Notes: generated from the letters alone by a model not told the origin. 15,737 bases of DNA from CAZSNT01 sp964607765 (GCA_964607765.1 CAZSNT010000210.1:1-15737), one strand, 5' to 3'. Counted from the first letter of the stretch, positions 1-7,806 are shown. Made by a program: numbers and translations.

Positions 1-16
1 CGCCGGGCAACCGGCG
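1..16. repeat. GC-rich hairpin at the window edge
   Basis: CGCCGG, then GCAA, then CCGGCG: a perfect 6-bp stem closed by a GNRA-type tetraloop on the plus strand. It is followed by TCCCTACC rather than a T-run, so it does not look like an intrinsic terminator. The stem may continue outside the window, as in short palindromic intergenic repeats of large environmental genomes, but that cannot be seen here. Positions 17-165 hold no supported gene or terminator. The leftward operon ends at 166, so this stretch is its 3' flank. Confidence 0.4.
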
Positions 17-165
17 TCCCTACCGCGTCGGCGGAAGCCCAAGCTAAACGCTTACAGACAATGGGCTGCCCAAGGGGGCGTTTGTGTCCTGCTCGAGCCG
101 GGGATCTGTGAGCTGTCGTCACCGGCCGTGTTCGCCACCAAGCAACCCCACGCCCATTCCAAGGC

Positions 166-1497
166 CTACTCCACCGGCACGGGCTCGCCCTGTGCAATGG
201 CTTTCCACCAGAGACCGACCACGCGGTTGTACTCGTCACGCCGGTTGTGATAGATGCCGCCGTGGCCAACATCGGGCAGCGGCACGATCTTCTTCGGCTC
301 GGGCAGGTTGTTGAACACCGCGTAGATGCCGGCCGGCGGGCAGGTGCGGTCGATGAGGCCCGGCGCCACCAGCGAGGCGCACTTGGCCCGGCGCGCGAAG
401 TTGACTGCGTCCAGGTACTTGCTGGCCTCCAGCGTGGCAGCGGCGTCCTTGATCTGATCCTTGTTCCGCGTGTTCCAGCCAGGCCATCCGGGCTTGCGGT
501 TCGCCAGTAACCCCGTGTGATCGCAGCCCGCGGGAACCGAGATGATGATGTGTGTGACCGCCGGGTGGAGCCCCGCGGAAGCCACCGACTGGTAGCCGCC
601 TTGGCTGCCGCCCGACACGACCAGGCGCTTGCCGTCCCACTCCTCCCGCGACGTCAGGTATTCCAGGGCGCGCCGACACGCCAGGACCATGCGCAGGAAG
701 TAACTGGTCTCACGGCTCTCGCGGCCACGGATGGTGTAGTCCTTGAGTTCGCCTTTGGACAGTTCCTCGTAGAAGGTCTTGGGCTTGTCAACCGGGATGT
801 CGTGAGCGATGATGTGCATGGCCAGCCAGCCGCCTCGCGCTCGGGCCTGAACGCCACGATGGCTCATGCCGCGGACCCCCGCGCCCTCGACAGCCAGGGA
901 CGCCGGCAAGCCTGTTTTTCCTTTCGGGCGGGCGAGCATCCCCCGTACCCTTGTTCCCCAGACGTTGTCCAGGTTGATCTGCCAGCATTCCACTGCCGCG
1001 TCTTCGTTCGCGATTGGTGTCAGGACCGGGTTCATCGGGATCTTGGCGAGCTCCGCGATCTTGCCGTCCCAGAATGCGTCGAAATCGGCGGGCGGTGGCG
1101 CAGACGCCTTGATCTTCTCGGGCTCGAACATCGCGCCCGCGAAGTCGACTGCCGTTTTCTTGGCCCCCTCAGGACGATAGCGGATGATCGCGAACAGGTG
1201 CCCAGGCTCCTGCAGCGTTCCCTGAATTGTCCCTTTCCCCTCCCTCAGCGTGACCTTGCCGGCCTCGAGATCCGTCAGCTCCCCACGCTGGAACTGGTAG
1301 CTGAAGTCCCCGGTCGCCGGCGCACCGTCGACCTTGATAGCCACCTTCCACACCGCCGTCTCCCCACAACGGTATACGCCGTCCTTGTGGTCGGGCAGCA
1401 CCCGAGATTCCACGGTCGGCTCCTGCCCCAGGGCGCAGGCACACGCAACGACCAAGCCAGCGAAAGTCCGATACCAGATTGAAACAACGCGTCTCAT
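166..1497 (-). CDS. Exported AXE1-type acetyl (xylan) esterase
   Basis: A 443-aa alpha/beta hydrolase resembling acetylxylan esterase / cephalosporin-C deacetylase (AXE1 family, carbohydrate esterase 7-like), enzymes that remove O-acetyl groups from glycans. The sequence shows a full catalytic set: nucleophile Ser298 in GGSQGG (296-301), Asp383 in GLIDRTCPP, and His412 in DVGHGG. Residues 35-125 look like a small beta-sandwich N-terminal domain, and the hydrolase domain begins near residue 135 (ADFDAFWDGK). The N-terminus is an export signal with RR followed by a hydrophobic stretch. Cleavage may be near ALG-QE (24/25), but VVAC (16-19) also fits a lipobox, so it could be a lipoprotein. Its ATG overlaps the stop of the upstream glycosidase gene as ATGA, which predicts translational coupling. 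It probably deacetylates the polymer that the glycosidase cleaves. The family call is firm; the natural substrate is inferred. Confidence 0.88.
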   Translation of the reverse strand: MRRVVSIWYRTFAGLVVACACALGQEPTVESRVLPDHKDGVYRCGETAVWKVAIKVDGAPATGDFSYQFQRGELTDLEAGKVTLREGKGTIQGTLQEPGHLFAIIRYRPEGAKKTAVDFAGAMFEPEKIKASAPPPADFDAFWDGKIAELAKIPMNPVLTPIANEDAAVECWQINLDNVWGTRVRGMLARPKGKTGLPASLAVEGAGVRGMSHRGVQARARGGWLAMHIIAHDIPVDKPKTFYEELSKGELKDYTIRGRESRETSYFLRMVLACRRALEYLTSREEWDGKRLVVSGGSQGGYQSVASAGLHPAVTHIIISVPAGCDHTGLLANRKPGWPGWNTRNKDQIKDAAATLEASKYLDAVNFARRAKCASLVAPGLIDRTCPPAGIYAVFNNLPEPKKIVPLPDVGHGGIYHNRRDEYNRVVGLWWKAIAQGEPVPVE

Positions 1498-4400
1498 GGT
1501 CTTCTCCCTACGTGAACCAACTCGAAGAATGGGGTTGGCCCGTCTGCCAGTGCGGCCGTGTCGAGCCGGATCCGTATTCCCTTGTCTGTGCGGCTTGTTG
1601 CCACCTGTTCGCGGCGGCGGCCGTCATAGCCGAGAGCGTACACTGACAGGTCTGCCGTGTCGGTGCGTGTCAATGTAACGCTCAGCTTGCCGCACCGCAT
1701 CAGGGCCGGGCTCCTGCCGGTGTTTTTCATCAGACGCCGGTCATAGCCGACCACCATGTCCGTGTTAACCATCTCTGTTGAGTAGACCAGGACCATGCGC
1801 CGCGCGGTCGCCAGTGGCTCGCCGCTGACCGAACACAGCGCGATACAGGCCGGGACACTCGAGCTCTCGACTTCCAGTACACCGACGGCCTCGCTCTTGC
1901 CGGCTTCGAGACTGACCGCTTCCGTGCGGGGCGTTGTCACTTTCAGGAGATGCTCGAGGGAGCGCATGACGATCTCGCCCGTGTCGCTCTGGTAGATCCC
2001 GGCCGCCGGGTTGCTGGTGTTTGCGGTCGGCAGGAGCCCCCGTGATTTCATCTGTGTCACCGCGTCCGCCAGCGAGAAGTTGCCATCCGGACTCTCGATG
2101 ACGTTGACAAACCAGTCCTGCGCATCGACTTGAGCGACGCCGGACGGCAGCAGGCGCATGTCGGGCGTGCGCCCCACGGCTGTGCCCGGCGCGCGGTCGG
2201 CCCAGGGGAACGCCAGGCTGAAACCGGTCATCAATGCGAGCTTGCTCTGTTCCGTGGACACGGCGCCCAGGCTCGTCCCGCCCGTCGTCAGTGTCTTCTC
2301 CGGCACCACCAGCTCCACCCGATGGGCCGCTGGTGCCACGTCGCCGCGTCGGAAGAGGCAGGCCGAGAGAAACTCACTGGCGCGGACCACAGGCGACGCG
2401 CCACAGGTGAAGCTGCCCACCTTCGGGCGGTCCGCCGCGAGCGTTACTGGCCCGGAATGGATCTGGAGCGCGCTGAAGCCTTGCAGAGCGGCGTAGGCGC
2501 CGAAGACCAATCCGCCTTCATGTTGGTAGGGGTTCCAGAAGCAATGATTGAACTCGCTCACGATGAACGGGCGTCCGGACAGGCGCGTCGAGTTCATGTT
2601 GCGCCAGTACCCCGCGGCGTCGGCCAGGGAACTGTTCTGGTTCACGTGCGTGCCTGCGGCGCCCCAGCCGCCGATGGGGTGTCGGTAGTACGCGTGCATG
2701 TCGGTCACCTGTGACACGCGCCAACGAACGGCGCTTTCGCCGAGCTTCTTCGACGCGTTGTACTGCGTGGTCAGTCCCGCGTATCCGATGCCGCGGATGA
2801 CCTGCTCGCACCACTCGGCCGACTGCGTGGCGATGTGCATGCGGAACAGGGCAAACTGGTTGGCAAGCTCGCTCTGGCGGTCGTGGACTTGCGGCACCGG
2901 AGCATCGGCAAGAGCCGTGCCGTTCAGCTCCTCGAGCAATTGCGGCGGCACGTCGTTCCCGTGGCGGGCGACCAGCCACGTGCGCCATTCGCGTTCCAGG
3001 AAGGCGCGTGTTTCCGGGAATGTCACCAGCGTCTTGCCCATGCGTTCCAGGCCCAGTTCCTGCTCGTTGTAGAACTCGACGAATGCAATGGCCGGATCGT
3101 CCTTCCACGCCAATCCGGTGTAGGGGTTGACGTGGTTCAGCAGCGTCTCGGCGCCATAGCGGAACCGGGTGCGTTCCCACTCGCCGCCCAGGTATAGGTG
3201 CAGCTTGTGCTTGTCGCGTTCCTCGAACGTGGTTGCGCGGGCCGCACTGCGCTCGTAGAGCCCGAACGAGAATATCACCAGGTGGCAGTAGATGCCCTCT
3301 CGTTTGAACTCGGACAGCAGGTAGTCCCAGCGGTCAAGCTGCTTGGGCTGGATGGACATGTCCTCGGTGGCCCCCAGACAGAGCCAGCGATCCAGCAGGC
3401 CGTGGACGCGGAAGAGGCAGTAGCCTTGTCGTCGCGCGGCTCGGGCAAAGAGCCGAACCTGCGATCGGAACGCCTCGTTGTCCGGGATCGTCCAGATACT
3501 CGACGGAAAACCGTTGAACCCCAACATCCGGATCGGCTGTCCCGGCACGTCCGTGAAGACCAGTGAGCCGTCGTCCCCGATCGCCACTCGGCCATGCCTG
3601 CCCGCCGGCGTGTCCACCAGCGACGACAGGTCGAGAGCGCTGCCTTCAGCGATCTGCGTGCTAGCCATGTCCACCGCCTTCCACTCGTCGTTGGCCGTAT
3701 AGGTGATCGGCGGGTCAGGCGTGCCGCAGACCAAGCGCCAGCCCTTCGAGCCGCTGAGGATCTGTACGGCCAGCACATTCCGGCCTTCTTCCACCGGCAA
3801 TTCGATGACGTGATCGTTCGGGCTGTACTGGTGTGAACCGTTCCCCCTCGCCAGCGTGCTGTACACCGGTTTCCCGTTCACCGAAACGTCCATCCACCAG
3901 TCCGCGGAGACCCCGACCTGCATGACGGCGGGACCGGTGCTGGTGAACTCGTTGAACAGCACTGCCCGGGCGCGCGTGCGGAACACGCCGTTATTCAGGG
4001 CTGCCACGTCGATTCCGCCATTCGCCAGCTCGACCATCTGAGGAGAGACAGGCAGCCCGTTCGTCCCTTCCAGACTCGCGGGGACGCTTGCCGAGGACGC
4101 TGGCGGCTTGACGTCGATGAACGCGGTCCAGGAACTGTTCAGGTGGGACACGGGCAACGTGGCAATCTCCTGAAGCGCGAAGTCACTGATCGCCACCCTC
4201 CCAGTCAGCCGACTCAGGTTGAAGGTGATGTGGGCGGGCATCCCGGGATCGGGCAGGGCGCAGGTGAACGTCGTGACCACGTCGTTTGTTCCCGCTGTCA
4301 CGGGCACATTCTCAACTAGCCCCAGTGGGCGGTGCGGCTTCTTCGACATCTGGTACAGGTGCCGCATTGTTCCCGGTTTCTCCAAGGTCAGCGTGTAGGA

Positions 4401-4682
4401 GAGCCGGTATGTTCTGCCCCGCTCCAACTTCACACCGTTCCCCAACAGGACCCCTGTCGATTCGGCGTCCTGGACCTCGGGGATGTCGGCCACCCAGCGC
4501 CCGTTCTCCGGACGTTGCGTGCAACCCGCAGCAACCATCGTCTTGGACGTGCTCGACCACCAGCCCGATCTGCCTTCGGAGAAATCGGCGTTTGTCAGCA
4601 GGTTCCCGGTCGCGGACAGCTCTGCGGCGCCCAGCGATAGCGCGAGCAGGGCGCTTGCGATCAGTGTGAGATGCCGAAGCAT
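1494..4682 (-). CDS. Secreted multidomain glycoside hydrolase, clan GH-A type
   Basis: A 1062-aa exported protein. Residues 1-20 are a Sec signal peptide ending LGAA-E. Residues 25-175 (NLLTNADFSEGRSGWW onward) resemble a CBM4/9-like carbohydrate-binding beta-sandwich. Residues 180-320 form a second jelly-roll-like segment. A TIM barrel runs from about 380 (MLGFNGFPSSIW) to about 780, and a beta-rich tail to the end. The barrel shows the clan GH-A signature: Asn539-Glu540 in EFYNE as likely acid/base, and Glu710 in FIVSEFNH as likely nucleophile, 170 residues later. That implies a retaining beta-glycosidase or glycanase, but I cannot assign a numbered GH family. ATG at 4682 is preceded by CAGGAGAC, a good ribosome-binding site 8 nt upstream. 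It overlaps the downstream esterase gene by 4 bp. The MITE-like element upstream now separates it from the oxidoreductase gene. Likely role: extracellular cleavage of an acetylated hemicellulose-like glycan (inference). Confidence 0.85.
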   Translation of the reverse strand: MLRHLTLIASALLALSLGAAELSATGNLLTNADFSEGRSGWWSSTSKTMVAAGCTQRPENGRWVADIPEVQDAESTGVLLGNGVKLERGRTYRLSYTLTLEKPGTMRHLYQMSKKPHRPLGLVENVPVTAGTNDVVTTFTCALPDPGMPAHITFNLSRLTGRVAISDFALQEIATLPVSHLNSSWTAFIDVKPPASSASVPASLEGTNGLPVSPQMVELANGGIDVAALNNGVFRTRARAVLFNEFTSTGPAVMQVGVSADWWMDVSVNGKPVYSTLARGNGSHQYSPNDHVIELPVEEGRNVLAVQILSGSKGWRLVCGTPDPPITYTANDEWKAVDMASTQIAEGSALDLSSLVDTPAGRHGRVAIGDDGSLVFTDVPGQPIRMLGFNGFPSSIWTIPDNEAFRSQVRLFARAARRQGYCLFRVHGLLDRWLCLGATEDMSIQPKQLDRWDYLLSEFKREGIYCHLVIFSFGLYERSAARATTFEERDKHKLHLYLGGEWERTRFRYGAETLLNHVNPYTGLAWKDDPAIAFVEFYNEQELGLERMGKTLVTFPETRAFLEREWRTWLVARHGNDVPPQLLEELNGTALADAPVPQVHDRQSELANQFALFRMHIATQSAEWCEQVIRGIGYAGLTTQYNASKKLGESAVRWRVSQVTDMHAYYRHPIGGWGAAGTHVNQNSSLADAAGYWRNMNSTRLSGRPFIVSEFNHCFWNPYQHEGGLVFGAYAALQGFSALQIHSGPVTLAADRPKVGSFTCGASPVVRASEFLSACLFRRGDVAPAAHRVELVVPEKTLTTGGTSLGAVSTEQSKLALMTGFSLAFPWADRAPGTAVGRTPDMRLLPSGVAQVDAQDWFVNVIESPDGNFSLADAVTQMKSRGLLPTANTSNPAAGIYQSDTGEIVMRSLEHLLKVTTPRTEAVSLEAGKSEAVGVLEVESSSVPACIALCSVSGEPLATARRMVLVYSTEMVNTDMVVGYDRRLMKNTGRSPALMRCGKLSVTLTRTDTADLSVYALGYDGRRREQVATSRTDKGIRIRLDTAALADGPTPFFELVHVGRRP

Positions 4683-4691
4683 GTGTTGTCT

Positions 4692-4701
4692 CCTGTTCAG
4701 T
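4692..4701. repeat. Target-site duplication, left copy
   Basis: CCTGTTCAGT, identical to 4846-4855, directly abutting the 144-bp inverted-repeat element. The next base (C) could belong to either the duplication or the element, so the duplication is 10 or 11 bp. Read on the minus strand it contributes the ACAGG of the ribosome-binding site of the glycosidase gene. Confidence 0.7.
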
Positions 4702-4845
4702 CAATGTCATTGAATTGAGGAGTTGGTTGCCATTCCCGGGAGATTAGGGTGAAGGATTAGGGCAAAAGATGAGGGTCCCCACACCTTAATCTTCCGCCTT
4801 GATCTTTCGCCCTAATCTCCAGGGCCACTCAGTTCAATGACATTG
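4702..4845. mobile_element. 144-bp MITE-like palindromic insertion
   Basis: The ends are perfect 13-bp terminal inverted repeats: CAATGTCATTGAA at 4702-4714 and TTCAATGACATTG at 4833-4845. An inner pair GGAGATTAGGG (4739-4749) and CCCTAATCTCC (4810-4820) is also perfect. The arms between continue to pair imperfectly, with many differences being transitions that allow G-U pairs, converging on a centre near 4775-4785. The element is flanked by identical 10-bp direct repeats, as expected of a transposition target-site duplication, and has no coding capacity. Removing the element and one duplication copy leaves a 14-nt spacer between the oxidoreductase stop and the glycosidase ATG with an intact AGGAG ribosome-binding site, a typical operon junction. 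The transposase family that moved it is unknown. Transcribed, it would fold into a long hairpin and could act as an attenuator or processing site. Confidence 0.72.
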
Positions 4846-4855
4846 CCTGTTCAGT
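4846..4855. repeat. Target-site duplication, right copy
   Basis: CCTGTTCAGT, the second copy of the direct repeat flanking the palindromic element. It contains the stop codon of the oxidoreductase gene (TGA on the minus strand, 4853-4851), so the insertion duplicated the gene end without altering the protein. Confidence 0.7.
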
Positions 4856-6092
4856 CTTCCTCATCGGGGTTGAGCATTGGCCAGTCGGCGGGAGGATCAC
4901 CGAAGTCGGGGATGTCCATGGGCTCGCCGTCACGCAGCGCCGATTCGTGGCCGAGCAGTCCGGGCAGCATGTACCGGGCCGCGTCCCAGATGTGGTTCGG
5001 CGGCAGCTTGTTCTCGGTCGCCGCTTTGACAAAGTCATCGACCAGAAACTGATGCGAGCCGTTGTGCTGGAAGCCCGTGAAACCGCGGAACTCCTCCGGC
5101 AGTCGCGCCACGTTGTGGATGCGTGAGAAGCCGCTGTCGTACTTCGCGTCGAGGCTGCGCTGGAGGTAGTCCGGCAGCTCCCGCTCCTGCTCGAACAGGA
5201 CGGAGTTGATCTCGGCGCTCACGTCCGTCAGGCTCTTTGTGCCGTCGTCGTGGACCTCCTGCAGTACGTGATGCCGCGACGCCATCTCGTAGGCGCCTTT
5301 GTCGCCGTACACGGCTGTGATGTACGAACTCGGGCGCCGCGTGCCGACGCAGCGGAACTCGTTGATTCGCCCCACGCCGCCACGCGACAGGCGGATGAGC
5401 ATGGTCTCGTTGCTGAACGGATTGTCCCAATCGTTCTTGCTGGCTCCGTAGATGTCCGGGAAGCGATGGTCACGGTACCCCATGGCCGTGACCTTTGTCG
5501 CATGGTCATCGATCGCGTGAAGCAGCATGGCCGTGGAGTGTGTTGGGTAGAAGGTGGGCGGCAGTCCGGCCACTCGCCGCCAGTTCTCGCCCTCCTCGCG
5601 CTGGTAATAAGGGAAGAACTCGGTGATGTCGTGGTAGTACTGGGCCTCGCCATAGACGAAGGTCCCGAAACGGCCTTCCCGATACGTCTTCCGACAGAAC
5701 ATCGAGCACGGGAAGTAGATGCACGTCTCGCCCATCATGTAGGTCAGGCGCGTCTCCTTCACCGTCTCCACAATCTCGTGGATCTCCTCGACGCTGTTCC
5801 CCGTCGGCACCGCACAGTACACGTGCTTCCCGGCCCTGAGGCCCTTGAGCACAACGGGGCCGTGCAGGTGCCGGGGGACAAACACCGCAATGCTGTCCAC
5901 GTCCGACTCGCGGAACATGTCGTCCACGGACGTGTAGACTTCGGCTACTTCGTGCTTCTTGGCTTTCTCTGCCAGTCGCTCGGGCTTGAGATCGCAGAGC
6001 ACGACCTTGTCCACCAGTGGATGGAGCTTGAACAGCGGTATGAACGAGTCAGCGAACTTACCGCACCCAACGAATCCGACCTTCAGTCCCAT
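4851..6092 (-). CDS. Gfo/Idh/MocA-family oxidoreductase
   Basis: A 413-aa NAD(P)-dependent sugar-dehydrogenase-like protein with no export signal, so cytoplasmic. From ATG 6092, the N-terminal Rossmann fold has the dinucleotide motif GFVGCGKFA (6-14), an acidic strand end at VVLCDLKPE, and FVPRHLHGPVVLKGLRAGKHVYC before the catalytic loop. The usual EKP triplet of the family reads A94-V95-P96 here, so the canonical lysine is missing. PTHSTAML (183-190, His185) sits in the C-terminal alpha/beta domain. A GTG at 6101 is in frame, but GAGGAAGG lies only 1 nt before it and about 10 nt before ATG 6092, so I prefer ATG. The gene follows the 4Fe-4S protein gene by 75 nt, a spacer carrying decamer repeats, and its stop lies in a target-site duplication. 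It likely oxidises or epimerises a sugar released by the locus, or acts on glycosides as some family members do; substrate unknown. Confidence 0.87.
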   Translation of the reverse strand: MGLKVGFVGCGKFADSFIPLFKLHPLVDKVVLCDLKPERLAEKAKKHEVAEVYTSVDDMFRESDVDSIAVFVPRHLHGPVVLKGLRAGKHVYCAVPTGNSVEEIHEIVETVKETRLTYMMGETCIYFPCSMFCRKTYREGRFGTFVYGEAQYYHDITEFFPYYQREEGENWRRVAGLPPTFYPTHSTAMLLHAIDDHATKVTAMGYRDHRFPDIYGASKNDWDNPFSNETMLIRLSRGGVGRINEFRCVGTRRPSSYITAVYGDKGAYEMASRHHVLQEVHDDGTKSLTDVSAEINSVLFEQERELPDYLQRSLDAKYDSGFSRIHNVARLPEEFRGFTGFQHNGSHQFLVDDFVKAATENKLPPNHIWDAARYMLPGLLGHESALRDGEPMDIPDFGDPPADWPMLNPDEED

Positions 6093-6113
6093 CAGAGACA
6101 CCCCTTCCTCGGA

Positions 6114-6161
6114 TCGATTGCTCCCGGCAGCGGTCGATTGCTGTCGACTGCATTCGTGGCG
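6114..6161. repeat. Decamer-spaced TCGATTGC array in oxidoreductase leader
   Basis: Plus-strand octamers start every 10 bp: TCGATTGC at 6114, a degenerate CCGGCAGC at 6124, TCGATTGC at 6134, TCGACTGC at 6144, and a degenerate TCGTGGCG at 6154. The array lies in the 75-nt spacer between the 4Fe-4S protein gene and the oxidoreductase gene, just upstream of the latter's ribosome-binding site. A similar array occurs at 10211-10250. One repeat per helical turn suggests cooperative protein binding or a slippage-prone repeat; the sequence does not decide. Confidence 0.55.
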
Positions 6162-6167
6162 ATTGGC

Positions 6168-7061
6168 TCACACAGCCCGTGATCGCCGCGCTTCGAACAC
6201 GTCCACACAGGTGCGCAGACACTCGCCGAGCGTTGCCGTCATGCCGTTGGGGCCGCTGTACTGGAGCTTGTCGGCGGCCATGGCTTCCTTGATTGCCTTG
6301 TCGATGTCTTCATAGGCAATGTCCGCCGGCGGATCACAGTCGTAGGTGGTGCCGTACAGTTCCAGGCCGTCCACCTGTTTGAGTCGATACTGCTCCACCC
6401 AGGCACAGCGCATGTTGTCGAGATCGGGATACGAGAAGGCTGTGCCACCGATATTGAACTGACGTGGCTTCGAGCAATCCATGCAGTCCAGCGGACAGGC
6501 CTTCACGCAGGCCTGGCAGGATTCAGGGCACAGAGGCTTGCCTGCATACATGGGGTCGGGCTCGAGCTCCGCGTCCGTCAGCACCGTGATGAACCGCTGC
6601 CGCGGCCCGTATTCGGGGGTCAGTACGAGCGTATGCTTGCCGAACGTGCCCATGCCCGCGGCAACGGCGGCATGCCGGTGCGAGAACATGGCCTGCAGCG
6701 GTTTGTCCATGTCCTTGTAGGGCCGGACCCGCCAGCTGATGGGCCAGGTGACCGGCGTGGAAAAAGCCGTTACGCCCTGGTCCTCCAGCCAGCGCATCAG
6801 GGTCAGCGAAATGTCCTCGAGCTTGCGGCAGATCGCACCGGCATAGGCTGTGGACGGAAGCGCATAGGCGGGCGGCTTGCCGATGCGCCGGACCCCGTCC
6901 AACGGGTACCGCACGGCTGCCACGATCACGCTGCGCGTGCCCGGGAGCAAGTCCTCCGGGCCGCGCATGGGCGGCGCTTCCGAGAAACGCTCGACCGACG
7001 CGATGCCCACCAGATCCGCACCAGCTTCCCTGACGATTGCTTTGACTGTGCTGCTGTCCAT
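6168..7061 (-). CDS. QueG-like 4Fe-4S protein (epoxyqueuosine-reductase-related)
   Basis: A 297-aa soluble iron-sulfur protein. The N-terminal half resembles the DUF1730/QueG fold (ADLVGIASVERF at 15-26; HRHAAVAAGMGTFGKHTLVL at 128-147; YGPRQRF at 151-157). A cluster motif follows: C178-P-E-S-C182-Q-A-C185-V-K-A-C189-P, with further cysteines at 193, 196, 219, 241 and a C-terminal C281-L-R-T-C285 pair that may complete a second cluster. It is shorter than classical QueG of E. coli (about 380 aa) and lacks the HEAT-like tail, so it is probably a paralogue rather than the tRNA-modification enzyme. Related proteins bind cobalamin, but binding cannot be read from this sequence. ATG 7061 has GAGAGGA 8 nt upstream and lies 13 nt after the iclR stop, so the two are almost certainly co-transcribed. 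Its job in a glycan operon is unknown; a redox step is a reasonable guess. Confidence 0.8.
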   Translation of the reverse strand: MDSSTVKAIVREAGADLVGIASVERFSEAPPMRGPEDLLPGTRSVIVAAVRYPLDGVRRIGKPPAYALPSTAYAGAICRKLEDISLTLMRWLEDQGVTAFSTPVTWPISWRVRPYKDMDKPLQAMFSHRHAAVAAGMGTFGKHTLVLTPEYGPRQRFITVLTDAELEPDPMYAGKPLCPESCQACVKACPLDCMDCSKPRQFNIGGTAFSYPDLDNMRCAWVEQYRLKQVDGLELYGTTYDCDPPADIAYEDIDKAIKEAMAADKLQYSGPNGMTATLGECLRTCVDVFEARRSRAV

Positions 7062-7074
7062 TGTGTGTATCCTC

Positions 7075-7806
7075 TCAACTGCTGATCCGCTCAGCCAGCA
7101 ATGCGGTCTGCCTCAGAATTTCGGGGCCATGGTCGCCCTGGAATCGGAACGCCGGCAAATACACACCGACCGCCGCCGTCACGGTGCCGTCCTCGGTCAC
7201 CGGGAACGCGACTTTCGCCACCTCGTCTGCGGGGTCTTCATGGATCGCGTGGCCTGCGCAACGTACCTTCTGCAGCCGCGCGTCGAGGGATGGGACATCG
7301 CCGTGTCCCGGCGGGAAGCCGTGTCGGTCAACGAAACGGTCTTTGTCCGCCGGCCTCATGTTGGCGAGGAACACCCATGTTGATGCTGCGTTGTAGGCGT
7401 GCTCGGCCAGACGCACGGCCTGGCGGTCCAGGCGTACACTGCTGTGGGCGCCGCTTACTTCGAGCAACACCATCCGTCGCGTACCGGCAAGCGCAGCCAG
7501 CACAATCCACTCGCCCAATTCCTCTGCCGTCCGGCGGAGTAACGGCTCCGCCCGCGTAACCAGATCGCTGCGGAACGCGCCGTGCCGGACCAGGTAGTAG
7601 GCCATCGGACCAAGCTGGTATCCCTGGCGCGGCCCCGCCTGTTGCACGTACCCGCGTTCCACCAGTGTGTTCACCAGGTGTGAGCACGTTGCCGGATGCA
7701 GCCCCGCCGCCCGGGCAATGTCACCCAGCGCACGGGGCTCGTTCGGCTTCTCTGACACGAGTTCGAGGATGTCGCACGCACGTTGTACTGATTGGATGTA
7801 TTTCAT
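7075..7806 (-). CDS. IclR-family transcriptional regulator
   Basis: A 243-aa regulator of typical IclR length. Residues 1-60 form a winged helix-turn-helix beginning YIQSVQRACDILELV, with the recognition region LGDIARAAGLHPATCSHLVNTLVERGYV at about 27-54. Residues 70-240 are the effector-binding domain (e.g. AFPVTEDGTVTAAVGVYLPAF near 190-210). ATG 7806 is chosen because it gives the standard IclR N-terminus. An upstream in-frame ATG at 7917 would extend the protein through the promoter and the repeated control element. The sequence just before ATG 7806 is pyrimidine-rich with no Shine-Dalgarno, which may mean weak or S1-assisted initiation. It is divergent from the alpha-galactosidase gene and first in the leftward operon, so it probably controls both blocks and itself, responding to a sugar-derived ligand (inference). 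Confidence 0.9.
   Translation of the reverse strand: MKYIQSVQRACDILELVSEKPNEPRALGDIARAAGLHPATCSHLVNTLVERGYVQQAGPRQGYQLGPMAYYLVRHGAFRSDLVTRAEPLLRRTAEELGEWIVLAALAGTRRMVLLEVSGAHSSVRLDRQAVRLAEHAYNAASTWVFLANMRPADKDRFVDRHGFPPGHGDVPSLDARLQKVRCAGHAIHEDPADEVAKVAFPVTEDGTVTAAVGVYLPAFRFQGDHGPEILRQTALLAERISS

Noticed and set aside
517..1482. A 321-codon plus-strand open frame opposite the acetyl esterase
   Set aside because: The minus-strand frame carries the complete Ser-Asp-His set and a signal peptide; the plus frame shows nothing recognisable.
4702..4845. Intrinsic transcription terminator between oxidoreductase and glycosidase
   Set aside because: The hairpin is far longer than a terminator and has no T-run in the transcribed direction. 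The flanking duplication is better explained by insertion.
6102..6167. CRISPR-like repeats at the decamer arrays
   Set aside because: Units are 10 bp with no spacers of CRISPR length and no cas genes are present.
5250..6182. A 310-codon plus-strand open frame opposite the oxidoreductase
   Set aside because: It is antisense to a clear Gfo/Idh/MocA gene and has no domain signature.
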